The notes under the pieces were generated by a model. The model saw only the letters and a program-made list of their open reading frames with translations. It ran no database searches and was not told the DNA's origin. From Paraburkholderia sp. BL23I1N1 (GTDB taxonomy: Bacteria; Pseudomonadota; Gammaproteobacteria; Burkholderiales; Burkholderiaceae): 64,000 nucleotides of DNA. Every line of letters begins with the position of its first letter. Positions within the stretch are counted from its first letter, which is position 1. The stretch covers positions 3,906,001-3,970,000 of the forward strand of contig NZ_RAPV01000001.1 in assembly GCF_003610295.1 (NCBI RefSeq), in the 5' to 3' direction. Positions 16,603 through 25,014 of the stretch are shown in pieces. A program made the translations under genes and the position numbers.

Positions 16603-16965
16603 TTAGGTCGGAAGAGAATCGAGGAAGACGTAGAGTGCCGCGATCTTGCCGTCGCGAACGATGATCACGTCGATGCCGGTGTAGTCTGGCGCTTCGCCGG
16701 GCGCACCCGAACTCCATGCGAGACGCCCAGCGTTGTGCAGAGTCTGTGGCTCGCCAACAGGCGTGTAGGCGAAATGAGGGTGCGTCGCGCGCAGTTCCCC
16801 CGCAAACTTGTCGAGTGCGTCATGGCCGGGGAAGATGCCCGGTGGAGCGTAGAGCGCACAGTCGTCGGTGTACAGATCCTTGATCGCGGCGCGACGTCGG
16901 ATTGGGTCTCCTTCGCCGAATACCTCTTGAAGGTTGCGGTGGAGCGGCGCATGCACGCATTGCAC
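16603..16965 (-). CDS. NTF2-like (SnoaL/DUF4440-type) protein with replaced N-terminus
   Basis: This 120-residue protein reads RNLQEVFGEGDPIRRRAAI, DDCALYAPPGIFPGHDALD, TPVGEPQTLHNAGRLAWSS and GIDVIIVRDGKIAALYVFLD, a typical NTF2-like cone fold that binds small hydrophobic ligands. The first eight or nine residues (from the ATG at 16965) do not fit the family and lie on sequence antisense to a feruloyl-CoA synthase fragment. The original 5' end was therefore lost at a junction near 16940-16948, and it may now be a pseudogene. It follows the decayed GST gene on the same strand. Confidence 0.6.
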   Translation of the reverse strand: MQCVHAPLHRNLQEVFGEGDPIRRRAAIKDLYTDDCALYAPPGIFPGHDALDKFAGELRATHPHFAYTPVGEPQTLHNAGRLAWSSGAPGEAPDYTGIDVIIVRDGKIAALYVFLDSLPT

Positions 16966-18153
16966 CGGGCGACATCGCGAAGCTGCTGCTGACTTCGGGC
17001 TCGACGGGCAGTCCCAAGCTTGTCGTCAATACGCACGGCATGCTGAGCGCCAATCAGCACGTGATTGCGCAGTGCTGGACGTTCGTCGATCAAACCGCGC
17101 CGGTTGTTGTCGACTGGTTGCCGTGGAGCCATACGTTCGGCGCCAATCACAACTTCAACCTGATCTTGCGCCATGGCGGCACGCTGTACGTCGACGATGG
17201 ACGGCCGGCGCCCGGTCTGATCGAACGCAGTGTCGACAATCTGCGCGACGTCGCGCCGACGCTTCATTTCAACGTGCCACGCGGATTCGACGCGCTTGCG
17301 CCGTTTCTGGAAAACGACGACGCGTTTGCCGCGCGCTTCTACTCCCGATTGCAGGTGCTGTTTTACGCAGCGGCGAGCTTGCCGCCGCAACTGCGCGAAC
17401 GCTTCGAACGCGTCGCGGCGCGTCATCGCCGCGCCGACGCTGAGCCGGTTTTCTTCGCGTCCGCGTGGGGCGCGACCGAGACCGCGCCGCTCGTGACCAG
17501 TGTGCATTTCCGGCACAACAGTGTCGGCAATATCGGTGTCCCTGCACCGGGCAATGAACTGAAGTTTGTCCCGAACGGCGGCAAGTTCGAAATGCGCGTG
17601 CGCGGACCTTCGGTCTCGCCAGGCTATCTGAACGATCCGGACGCGAGCGCCGCTGCCCTCGACGAAGAGGGCTTTTACCGGACCGCCGACGCCGGCAAGC
17701 TGTGCGACCCCGCCGATCCAAATGCCGGCGTGCCGTTCGACGGACGCGTGGCCGAGGACTTCAAGCTGTCGAGCGGCACATGGGTATCGGTCGGCGCGCT
17801 TCGGGTCAACGCGGTGGATGCGCTCGCGCCGTTCGCGCTCGACGTCGTGGTTGCCGGTCACGATCGCGCTGAAATCGGCTTGCTGATTTTCCCGACCACG
17901 GCGCTGCGCGCGCTTGCGCCGGAGCTCGATGCCGCGACGGCGACAGGCATCGAACTGGGTCGCCGCGAGGCGGTTCGCGAGGCTGTGTGTCGAGGACTGC
18001 GCGATCTCGCTCGCGATGTCGGCGGCGCCCTCGCTTGAAGCGGGCGAGATCACCGACAAGGGCTATGTCAATCAACGGGCGGTGTTGACCCTCCGTGCAG
18101 ACGAAGTGCAACGGCTCTTTTCTACTGATGATTCGGTGATCGTTATCGAATGA
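16947..18153 (+). pseudogene. Feruloyl-CoA synthase fragment (5'-truncated and frameshifted)
   Basis: Homology to the AMP-forming acyl-CoA ligase family begins abruptly at AHARIAPGDIAKLL, just before the P-loop TSGSTGSPK. It continues through WLPWSHTFG, FFASAWGATETAPL, the GYLNDPDAS region and YRTADAGKL. Feruloyl-CoA synthase is the best fit because of the C-terminal GEITDKGYVNQRAVL. The N-terminal third is missing, replaced at the junction by the NTF2-like gene on the other strand. A frameshift near 18010-18030 separates the last 50 residues, ending at 18153. The product would have activated ferulic or related aromatic acids to CoA thioesters; it is now inactive. Confidence 0.8.
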
Positions 18154-18191
18154 GCAGATCGTGAGCCAGTGTTCGGTGATCGGCACAAGAT

Positions 18192-18218
18192 AAAAAAAGC
18201 CGCAGACGATGCTGCGGC
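18192..18218 (-). terminator. Rho-independent terminator on the minus strand
   Basis: The stem GCCGCAG/CTGCGGC (18199-18205 with 18212-18218) has a 6-base loop and is followed on the minus strand by seven Ts (18198-18192). It terminates leftward transcription, yet no minus-strand gene is recognised to its right. Confidence 0.65.
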
Positions 18219-18566
18219 GAACAAACACACACGCCACCCGTTGGGGAACGCTGACGTGTTTCCCAATCCTATCCAGGCTCGCCGCGCGTGCAAATCAGGT
18301 GTTTCGTATGAAGCATTCAGTCGCCCCGCCGAGGCTTGCAGGACATGCCTGTCGTTATATTTTGGCCGAGCGAAAGTCGCGAAAAAACCACACAGGGCCG
18401 TGCGTCCTTGTAAAAAATAAATCGATCGAACTGGCAATGATCGGCATAGACGACGGTCCAGTGATGTGAAATCATCCTCCAACCCGGCTGAACCGAAGCT
18501 TTGTCTGCGGTCCGACTCCCGTTGCTTGTAGCAGTCACTCCAAAGTGGACTTAGGACCTGTCCAAA
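18219..18566. other. Intergenic region without recognisable gene
   Basis: About 350 bases lie between the minus-strand terminator and the receiver-domain gene. No protein-like frame is evident. The leftward terminator suggests that a transcript, possibly a small RNA, arises here on the minus strand. The promoter of the receiver gene should also lie here. Confidence 0.35.
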
Positions 18567-19025
18567 ATGACCCAGCAACCGCCGCATGAAGACGAGGGGC
18601 AGTTCGCCCTGTGGCGTCTGAAGCGTCCCACCAGTGCAGTCGATTCTCAAAGCGTGATCGTTGCCCATGCCGAAAAATCGGTGGGGGAATCGATAGCGTT
18701 GCTGCTGAGATTGAAAGGTTTTATCGCCGTCGCCACTTCGACGATGGAAAACCTGGAACTGATGCTGGAGCATTGGATGCCGCGCGCCTTGCTGATCGAC
18801 ACGCACCTGTGTCATGCCGATGACTTCCGGCTCGTCCGGCAGGCGGCTATCGACGCCGCCTTCAGCGGTGTTCTGATGATTGCGCTGACCGATGTCTCAC
18901 CTGAAGAGACCCCGAACGATATGCGGCGGGTTGGCTTTGACGGCCTATGTTGCAGGCCGTGCCCGGTTTGGCGGCTTGTAGATATGCTTGAGAGACGTTG
19001 CCGTCTCCTGTCGGATCGTCACTGA
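18567..19025 (+). CDS. Stand-alone response-regulator receiver-like protein
   Basis: This 152-residue protein has a single receiver-like domain: VIVAHAEKSVGESIALLLRLKG, the strand PRALLIDTHL with the phospho-acceptor Asp at residue 78, MIALTD for the conserved Thr/Ser region, and DGLCCRPCPVWRLVDML with Pro in the Lys-Pro position. The usual acidic pair after strand one is reduced (His-Ala-Glu) and the conserved Lys is replaced by Arg, so phosphorylation may be atypical. There is no output domain and no adjacent kinase. Confidence 0.7.
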   Translation: MTQQPPHEDEGQFALWRLKRPTSAVDSQSVIVAHAEKSVGESIALLLRLKGFIAVATSTMENLELMLEHWMPRALLIDTHLCHADDFRLVRQAAIDAAFSGVLMIALTDVSPEETPNDMRRVGFDGLCCRPCPVWRLVDMLERRCRLLSDRH

Positions 19026-19132
19026 CCTCGCGAGCCTTTGCCGGAGCATGACACTTTGGAATCCTATGCGATATGTCAGGATCATCCAGTGTCTTTCGAC
19101 CCGAATCACAATCCATCGAATCGTTGCAATTC

Positions 19133-19879
19133 TTAGCCTTCCTGGCGCGTGGGCCGGAACAGGATTTCGTTGATGTCGACCTCGGGCGGCTGGCTGATTG
19201 CAAAAGCGACCGCGCGCGCGAACGAGTCGGCGGGGATTGCGTATTGCTCGTAGAACTTGCTGATGAAACCGGCAACATCCGGCTCGGTCGCGCTGCTCGG
19301 GAGTTCCGTCGCGACGGCGCCTGGGGAAATGACGGTTGTGCGGATGTCATAGGGCTTGACCTCCTGGCGCAGCCCTTCGGACAACATCAGAACGGCACTC
19401 TTGGTCGCCGCGTAGACAGCGCTGCCGGGCCGCACGGTACGGCCGGCGACCGACGAAACATTGATGAAGTGGCCGCTCTTCTGATCTTTCATGTACTGCA
19501 ATGCCGCCGCGATGCCGTACAGCACGCCCTTGATATTGACGTCGATGGTCCGATCCCAGTCGTCGATCTTCAGACGTTCGAGCGGCGAGTGCGGCATCAG
19601 CCCGGCGTTGTTGATCATCACGTCCACGCGGCCGAACGTCTGCACCGCCGTGTCGACGAGTGCCTTGACGTCTTCGTGCCGGGTGACGTCCGTCGCGATC
19701 GCGATCGCTTGACCACCATGGCTGACCAGATCCGCCGCGAGCGCCTGAATGCGCTCGGCGCGGCGTGCGCCCAATGCAACCTTGGCGCCTCGCGCGCTCA
19801 GATAGCGGGCAGTCGCTTCGCCCAATCCGCTGCTCGCGCCGGTGATAACGACGACTTTTCCTTCGATATTCGTTTCCAT
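19133..19879 (-). CDS. SDR-family oxidoreductase (YdfG-like)
   Basis: This 248-residue classical short-chain dehydrogenase has cofactor motif [12 protein letters not shown] at about residue 90, the catalytic Ser (NVSSVAG) and YAATK (Tyr and Lys). An Arg pair after strand two (GARRAERI) suggests preference for NADP(H). It resembles the YdfG/serine 3-dehydrogenase group acting on small hydroxy compounds. It is divergent from a LysR regulator starting at 20077, which is probably its controller. Confidence 0.9.
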   Translation of the reverse strand: METNIEGKVVVITGASSGLGEATARYLSARGAKVALGARRAERIQALAADLVSHGGQAIAIATDVTRHEDVKALVDTAVQTFGRVDVMINNAGLMPHSPLERLKIDDWDRTIDVNIKGVLYGIAAALQYMKDQKSGHFINVSSVAGRTVRPGSAVYAATKSAVLMLSEGLRQEVKPYDIRTTVISPGAVATELPSSATEPDVAGFISKFYEQYAIPADSFARAVAFAISQPPEVDINEILFRPTRQEG

Positions 19880-20076
19880 ATGCGTTTCCTTTGGACCCTC
19901 GCGAACTCGGCTCTCGCCGGATAACGGCGGGCGCGAGCGTAGAGAGGGTCATTGATGTCAGGACCACCGGAGCACCGTGAAAGGCGGTCGGTGAGAGGGT
20001 TCATTGCATACTAGTTTGTTGTTTTCTGTTTAACAATGAGCGTAGAATTTCACGGGGTGTTAAGGAAAATTCATCT

Positions 20077-20985
20077 ATGCAACTGCGCGCCGGCCTATCC
20101 GAATTGACGGCTTTCATCGCCGTTGCTGAACATCGAAGCTTTCGCTCGGCGGCGCGAACGCTGGGTGTTTCGCCACCCGCACTCAGCCATGCGGTGCGAA
20201 ATCTCGAAGAGAGTCTCAATGTGCGCTTGTTCAACCGGACCACCCGTTCGGTGGCGTTGACTGAGGCGGGTGAGCATCTTCTGCGGCGAGTGGGCCCCGC
20301 GCTTGCCGATCTGGAGGACGGCATCAACGAGGTTGCGTCGGTAGGCAGCCGGCCGTCTGGATCGATCAGGATCAGCGCGGCAGAGGCCGGCGCCCGGCCG
20401 TTGATCCTTCATGTTCTCCCAGCTTTTCTGGCCGCCTATCCGGACATCCATGTCGAGATCGTTGTCGACACGCGGCTCGTGGATATCGTGGCCGACGGCT
20501 TTGACGCCGGAATCCGGATTGTTGAAGACGTGCCGCGCGACATGATCGCCGTGAAGTTCGGGCCCAACTTGCGATTCGCCGCGGTTGCGTCTCCCGAGTA
20601 TCTGTCTCGGCACCCAGCCCCCACAATGCCTCCGGACCTGGCGAGGCATCGCTGCATCCGGTTCAGGTTCAGCAGCGGCGCGTTGTACCGTTGGGAACTC
20701 GAAACTCACGGCAGTAGCGCCAGTATCGACGTCGCCGGGCCGATGACGCTTGGCAACACGAACCTGATGGTCGATGCCGCGTTGGCCGGAATCGGCATTG
20801 CCTGGGTCCCGGATTATCACGTTGTGGACCACTTAGCGTCGGGGCGGCTGGTCCGTCTGCTACCGGAGTGGTGTCCTTCCCTGCCTGGATTGTGTCTCTA
20901 CTACCCGGCCAACCGGCACCCTCCGGCGGCGCTTCGGCTGTTTTCGCAGGCAGTGCGCGATTGGGCGAATGCCGGCGTGTCCTAA
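20077..20985 (+). CDS. LysR-family transcriptional regulator
   Basis: This 302-residue protein has an N-terminal winged helix (ELTAFIAVAEHRSFRSAARTLGVSPPALSHAVRNLE, FNRTTRSVALTEAG) and a periplasmic-binding-like effector domain with GSIRISAAEAG and the PEYLSRHPAP segment. It belongs to the large subgroup that controls a divergently placed reductase; here that is the SDR gene ending its upstream region at 19879. Its 3' end overlaps that of the MerR gene by 4 bases. Confidence 0.9.
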   Translation: MQLRAGLSELTAFIAVAEHRSFRSAARTLGVSPPALSHAVRNLEESLNVRLFNRTTRSVALTEAGEHLLRRVGPALADLEDGINEVASVGSRPSGSIRISAAEAGARPLILHVLPAFLAAYPDIHVEIVVDTRLVDIVADGFDAGIRIVEDVPRDMIAVKFGPNLRFAAVASPEYLSRHPAPTMPPDLARHRCIRFRFSSGALYRWELETHGSSASIDVAGPMTLGNTNLMVDAALAGIGIAWVPDYHVVDHLASGRLVRLLPEWCPSLPGLCLYYPANRHPPAALRLFSQAVRDWANAGVS

Positions 20986-21476
20986 GCGGTCTTTTTAGCC
21001 GGCCGGTGATCGAGAGGCCTGGCATGTTTTGCCGCAGGCTGTGGAGCGCCGCGTTTTGATCGGCCCAAGGGTTCCTGCTGTTGCGACAGGAGGCGATTGG
21101 CCAGCTCCACGCCGTCGACACAATTGCCCGCAGTCCACGCTTCGCTCAACGTTGTGCGAAGCGTGCGTAGCGTTTTTTGCTGCGTACGCAGGGCGGTCAT
21201 GAGCTGCTCGATCTCGTCGAGCCGCGTATCGAGGTTATGCAGCAATTCCTCTTTCGAACAATCGTTGTCAGTCGCGAGGGCGTCACGCAGTTTGTCGAGC
21301 GGGAAGCCCAGATTCTGCGCCAACTGCACCATGCGCAACTGTCTGACGGCCGAGTCGGAGTAGACGCGATAACCGTTCGGGCTGCGCTCGGGTGCGGGTA
21401 GCAAGCCGCTCTGCTCATAAAAGCGGATAGCAGACGGCGCGAGGCCGGTTTTTTCCGCGAGTTCGCCGATTCTCAT
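20982..21476 (-). CDS. MerR-family transcriptional regulator
   Basis: This 164-residue protein has an N-terminal MerR helix-turn-helix (MRIGELAEKTGLAPSAIRFYEQSGLLP, NGYRVYSDSAVRQLRMVQLAQ) and a long dimerisation helix (DEIEQLMTALRTQQKTL). Cys residues at DNDC and GNCVDG could be redox or ligand sensors, but the SoxR iron-sulphur motif is absent. The C-terminal tail is basic and Pro-rich. It is divergent from the Old Yellow Enzyme gene, whose promoter (21482-21512) has the stretched spacer used by MerR activators. Confidence 0.9.
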   Translation of the reverse strand: MRIGELAEKTGLAPSAIRFYEQSGLLPAPERSPNGYRVYSDSAVRQLRMVQLAQNLGFPLDKLRDALATDNDCSKEELLHNLDTRLDEIEQLMTALRTQQKTLRTLRTTLSEAWTAGNCVDGVELANRLLSQQQEPLGRSKRGAPQPAAKHARPLDHRPAKKTA

Positions 21477-21481
21477 GACGC

Positions 21482-21512
21482 TTGACCTTCAAGTTGACTT
21501 GAATCTTAGTAT
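21482..21512 (+). promoter_or_regulatory. MerR-type promoter/operator for the Old Yellow Enzyme gene
   Basis: The -35 TTGACC (21482-21487) and -10 TAGTAT (21507-21512) are separated by 19 bases. The spacer holds a perfect 7-2-7 inverted repeat, TTCAAGT-TG-ACTTGAA (21488-21503). A 19-base spacer with a central dyad is the classic layout at which MerR-family proteins activate by bending DNA. Confidence 0.75.
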
Positions 21513-21546
21513 AGCGGCATCGCTCAACTGACAAGCCGGCTTCGCC

Positions 21547-22782
21547 ATGACTACATCGTTATTTACACCCGTGCAATTGCCCAACGGCAGCGTGCTGCCC
21601 AACCGTCTAGCGAAGGCGGCGATGGAAGAAAATCTTGCCGACGCGGGGCAACTGCCTGGCGAGACCATCCATCGCCTGTACCGCTCGTGGGCCGAAGGCG
21701 GCGCGGGCCTTATCGTCACGGGCAACGTGATGATCGACGGCCGGGCACTAACCGGGCCTGGCGGGATAGTGCTCGAGGCCAACACGCCCCTTGCGCCGTT
21801 CAAGCAATGGTCACACGCGGCACGCAGTGGTGGCGCTCAGGTGTGGATGCAGATCAATCATCCGGGTCGCCAGGTGATGGCGGCAATGGGCGGCAAAGCG
21901 TGGGCACCCTCGGCTATCCCGTTGGCACTCGGCAAACACAGCAAGCTGTTTGCGCAACCGAGCGCCATGAACGAGGACGAGATCAGCGAGACGATCGGCC
22001 GCTTTGCGGCGACGGCGCACGCTGCCGAACAGGCGGGGTTCACAGGCGTAGAAATTCACGCTGCCCATGGCTATTTGATCTCGCAGTTCCTTTCGCCGCT
22101 GACCAATCGCCGCGCCGACCGTTGGGGCGGCAGTCTTGCCAACCGTGCCCGCCTGTTGCTGGACGTGGTGCGCGCGGTACGCGCAAAGGTCTCACCGGGT
22201 TTTTGCGTGGCCGTGAAACTGAACTCCGCTGACTTTCAACGTGGTGGCTTTTCGGAAGAAGACGCCCGGCAGGTCGTGCTGTGGCTGAATGACCTGTCGG
22301 TAGACCTGGTCGAGCTCTCTGGGGGCAGCTATGAAAGCCCCGCGATGCAGGGCGACACCGCCGACGGGCGCACCCTCGCGCGCGAAGCCTATTTCCTCGA
22401 ATTCGCCAAGGATCTGGCCGGCGTCGCCACGATGCCTGTCATGACCACCGGCGGCATTCGGCGCAGTGCTGTGGCCGAGCAGGTGCTGAACAGTGGTGTT
22501 GCAGTCGTAGGCATGGCCACGGCGCTCGCCGTGGTGCCCGATCTGCCGGCGCGCTGGCGGGCGGGGGCGGATCTCGGTGCGCAGATTCAGCCGATTGAAT
22601 GGCGCGACCGGGCACTCGCGGGGCTCGCCCGCATGGCGGTCGTCAAACGCTATTTGCGTGCGCTCGGCGCAGGACGTACGGCACCTGCCCAGTATTCTGC
22701 GGTCCTGACATTAATCATCGATCAACTGCGCACGCGCCGGCTGACGCGGCGTTATAAGCAATGGAAGCAGGACTACGCCTGA
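21547..22782 (+). CDS. NADH:flavin oxidoreductase / Old Yellow Enzyme family
   Basis: This 411-residue protein has the FMN-barrel signatures: FTPVQLPNGSVLPNRLAKAAM, QINHPGRQ, the catalytic HAAHGYLISQFLSP, NRRADRWGGSLANRARLL, and PVMTTGGIRR for phosphate binding. It probably reduces activated C=C bonds of enals, enones or nitro compounds using NAD(P)H. It is flanked by two regulators, MerR upstream and TetR downstream (5 bases tail to tail). The MerR-type promoter in front implies induction by a reactive electrophile or metal; that is an inference. Confidence 0.9.
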   Translation: MTTSLFTPVQLPNGSVLPNRLAKAAMEENLADAGQLPGETIHRLYRSWAEGGAGLIVTGNVMIDGRALTGPGGIVLEANTPLAPFKQWSHAARSGGAQVWMQINHPGRQVMAAMGGKAWAPSAIPLALGKHSKLFAQPSAMNEDEISETIGRFAATAHAAEQAGFTGVEIHAAHGYLISQFLSPLTNRRADRWGGSLANRARLLLDVVRAVRAKVSPGFCVAVKLNSADFQRGGFSEEDARQVVLWLNDLSVDLVELSGGSYESPAMQGDTADGRTLAREAYFLEFAKDLAGVATMPVMTTGGIRRSAVAEQVLNSGVAVVGMATALAVVPDLPARWRAGADLGAQIQPIEWRDRALAGLARMAVVKRYLRALGAGRTAPAQYSAVLTLIIDQLRTRRLTRRYKQWKQDYA

Positions 22783-22786
22783 AGCG

Positions 22787-23440
22787 TCAATTGCGTGCGG
22801 GCTTCCGTCGGCGCGAGGGTTCTTGCGATTGAATGCCGGGTTGAATGTCCATGGCGGCGAGGAGATGCTCGCGGCCTTCGTCAAGAATTTCATCCGCTAG
22901 CGCCATGTCAACGTCTACAACAGCGCGTGAAAGCAGCAGCGTACCGACCAACTGGCTGAACAAAGCGATCGCCTTCTTGCGGCTGACTTCGCTGCTCCCC
23001 TCGGTCTCCTCGAAGACCTTGGTGAACCGTTCGAGAACCGCTGCGACACCCTCTGCGTAGGAACCGCGCGCCACTTCGCCGAGCCGGCGGGCGTCGCCTA
23101 CAAAACCCGACAACGGGCAACCCGCATCGATATCCTCACGATGTTCGGGGGACAGGTACCACTGAATGTGTCGCTTGACCGGGTCGGCGTTGGCTGACCG
23201 GGCATTCTCGATTTTAGAGTCAAACGCCTCTCCACCTTCTTCCATCGCCTTTTCCATCACGGCGGCGACCAGCGCGTCTTTCGATCTGAAGTGGTTGTAA
23301 AAACCGCCTTGCGTAAAGCCCGCCGCCTTCATCAGCTCGGCGAGCCCGACCGCATCGACGCCGCGCTCGCGAAACAGCTTCTCGGCGGCTGCCACGATCG
23401 CGAACCGGTTTTCAGCCGCCTGCTGTCTGGAAACACCCAC
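22787..23440 (-). CDS. TetR-family transcriptional regulator
   Basis: The GTG at 23440 is preferred: it gives the family start MGVSRQQAAENR and has a GGGGGAG ribosome site; an ATG at 23491 would add 17 residues. The helix-turn-helix reads VGLAELMKAAGFTQGGFYNHFRSKDALV. The C-terminal domain resembles the TetR_C group found with reductases and electrophile resistance. Two copies of an inverted repeat lie in its upstream region, shared with the NTF2-like/SDR genes that diverge from it, which it probably represses. Confidence 0.88.
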   Translation of the reverse strand: MGVSRQQAAENRFAIVAAAEKLFRERGVDAVGLAELMKAAGFTQGGFYNHFRSKDALVAAVMEKAMEEGGEAFDSKIENARSANADPVKRHIQWYLSPEHREDIDAGCPLSGFVGDARRLGEVARGSYAEGVAAVLERFTKVFEETEGSSEVSRKKAIALFSQLVGTLLLSRAVVDVDMALADEILDEGREHLLAAMDIQPGIQSQEPSRRRKPARN

Positions 23441-23487
23441 TTCTCCCCCTTCGGTCGATAGCAACCCAATTAGACCCATCGAAAAAT

Positions 23488-23563
23488 ACAATGTCGATCA
23501 CCATTGACATCGATGGGGCGGACGCCCACAATCCATCTCAATGACAATGTTATTCACCATTGT
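23488..23563. promoter_or_regulatory. Two-copy operator between TetR and the NTF2-like/SDR genes
   Basis: ACAATG...CATTG occurs twice with an 8-base centre: ACAATGTCGATCACCATTGA (23488-23507) and ACAATGTTATTCACCATTGT (23544-23563). In the second copy the arms are extended to GACAATG/CATTGTC. Repeated dyads in the divergent region point to the TetR protein as binder. Confidence 0.6.
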
Positions 23564-23666
23564 CGTAAGTATAGCCTTCTTTGCCTGAACGTCCAGGTAG
23601 CAGGGGCACAACCGCTACCTGACGCCTGAACGCGTCGTCAACTCAAGCTGCAAAAAGGATCTCAAC

Positions 23667-24068
23667 ATGACGAAGACAACTCCTGAACAGAACAAGGCGC
23701 TCGTGCTTGAAGCGTTCGACACCCTGTTCAACAAGCGCGATTACGTTGCCGCGGAGCGCTTCTGGTCCGATCGCTACATTCAGCACAGCGCCCATATCCC
23801 GCCGGGACGCGACGGGCTGTTCAACCTGGTTCGCGCGCTGCCTGACGCCGCACGCTATGAGAACCAGCTGATCGTGGCCGACAGCGACTATGTCATCGCA
23901 CATGGCCGCTTCTCCGGGATCGGCAAGCCCGCTGCGTGGATTGCAGCCGACGTGGTTCGCTTCGAAGACGGCAAGCTCGCCGAGCACTGGGACGTCCTTC
24001 AGGATGAAGCGACGAGGGCTGAATCCGCGAGCGGCCTGCCGATGTTCGGCGACCGGTTCCCTGCCTGA
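23667..24068 (+). CDS. NTF2-like/SnoaL-family protein
   Basis: This 133-residue protein reads NKALVLEAFDTLFNKRDYVAAERFW, SDRYIQHSAHIPPGRDGL, VIAHGRFSGI and VRFEDGKLAEHWDVLQDE, the pattern of SnoaL-like polyketide-cyclase-related proteins of the NTF2 fold. It may isomerise or bind a small hydrophobic substrate. It precedes an SDR gene on the same strand (73 bases) and faces the TetR gene, so the two are probably a TetR-controlled unit. Confidence 0.85.
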   Translation: MTKTTPEQNKALVLEAFDTLFNKRDYVAAERFWSDRYIQHSAHIPPGRDGLFNLVRALPDAARYENQLIVADSDYVIAHGRFSGIGKPAAWIAADVVRFEDGKLAEHWDVLQDEATRAESASGLPMFGDRFPA

Positions 24069-24141
24069 CTACGCCAATCCCATCAACAGACACGTCAATT
24101 TCAAATTTAAGTTCAACTTATCTTTCAACAGGAAAGCGATC

Positions 24142-24897
24142 ATGAAACTCACTGGAAACACGATCTTCATCACGGGTGGCGGTTCGGGCATTGGCCGCGG
24201 GTTAGCCGAAGCGCTTCACAAGCGCGGCAACAAGGTCATCATCAGCGGTCGCCGGCGCAGCCATCTTGACGAAGTGGTGGCGGCGAATCCCGGTATGGCT
24301 GCAATCGAGCTCGACATTACCGACCCGGCCAGCATCGAGCGTGTTGCGGCGCAACTGATCGCGGACTATCCCGATCTCAATGTACTGATCAACAACGCAG
24401 GGATCATGCAGCCTGACCAGGCGGGCGGCCATATCGACGACGCGCTGTTGGTGTCGACCATCACGACCAACCTCATGGGCCCGATCCGCATGACGTCGGC
24501 GCTGATCGATCATCTCAAGACCCGAAACGACGCTGTCATCGCTTATACAAGTTCGGTGCTGGCTTTCGTTCCGCTGGCTGTGACGGCGGTGTATTCGTCG
24601 ACCAAGGCGGCGCTGCATTCGTACGTTCTCTCGCAACGCTTCATGCTGCAAAACACGAAGGTTCGGGTCCTTGAGATCGCACCGCCGTGGGTGCGCACGG
24701 ACCTCATGAACAGCCGCGAGGCCGAACAGGCGATGCCGCTTGAGCCCTTCATCGAAGAAACGATGGCTGTCCTTGGAACAGATGTGGATGAGGTACTGGT
24801 TGAAGGTGCGAAGCAGTTCCGCGGGAATCCGGGACCGGGTGAGCACGCTTTCGTGAATGGCTTGAATGCGCAGATGCTGGAGGTGTTCGGGGGTTGA
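24142..24897 (+). CDS. SDR-family oxidoreductase (DltE-like)
   Basis: The protein is 251 residues from the ATG at 24142 with an AGGAAAG ribosome site. Motifs are TGGGSGIGRG (cofactor), SGRRRSHL (basic, NADP preference), NNAG, YTSSVLAF (Ser) and YSSTK (Tyr/Lys). The C-terminal APPWVRTDLMNS and PFIEETM pattern is typical of the DltE subgroup. It probably forms an operon with the upstream NTF2-like gene. Confidence 0.9.
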   Translation: MKLTGNTIFITGGGSGIGRGLAEALHKRGNKVIISGRRRSHLDEVVAANPGMAAIELDITDPASIERVAAQLIADYPDLNVLINNAGIMQPDQAGGHIDDALLVSTITTNLMGPIRMTSALIDHLKTRNDAVIAYTSSVLAFVPLAVTAVYSSTKAALHSYVLSQRFMLQNTKVRVLEIAPPWVRTDLMNSREAEQAMPLEPFIEETMAVLGTDVDEVLVEGAKQFRGNPGPGEHAFVNGLNAQMLEVFGG

Positions 24898-25014
24898 ATG
24901 AGTGCCCGCGGGATGCGTGACGCGGGCAAGCTTTGAGTGGGGCAAGGCGTTCGTGCTGGAAGCGTGGTCGCTTCTCTAATGAGAGGCGACTACGTGACCT
25001 GCGGGTCTCAGACC

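Noticed and set aside
16665..18059. 464-codon minus-strand open frame
   Set aside because: It is antisense to the feruloyl-CoA synthase fragment, Arg-rich, without any known motif.
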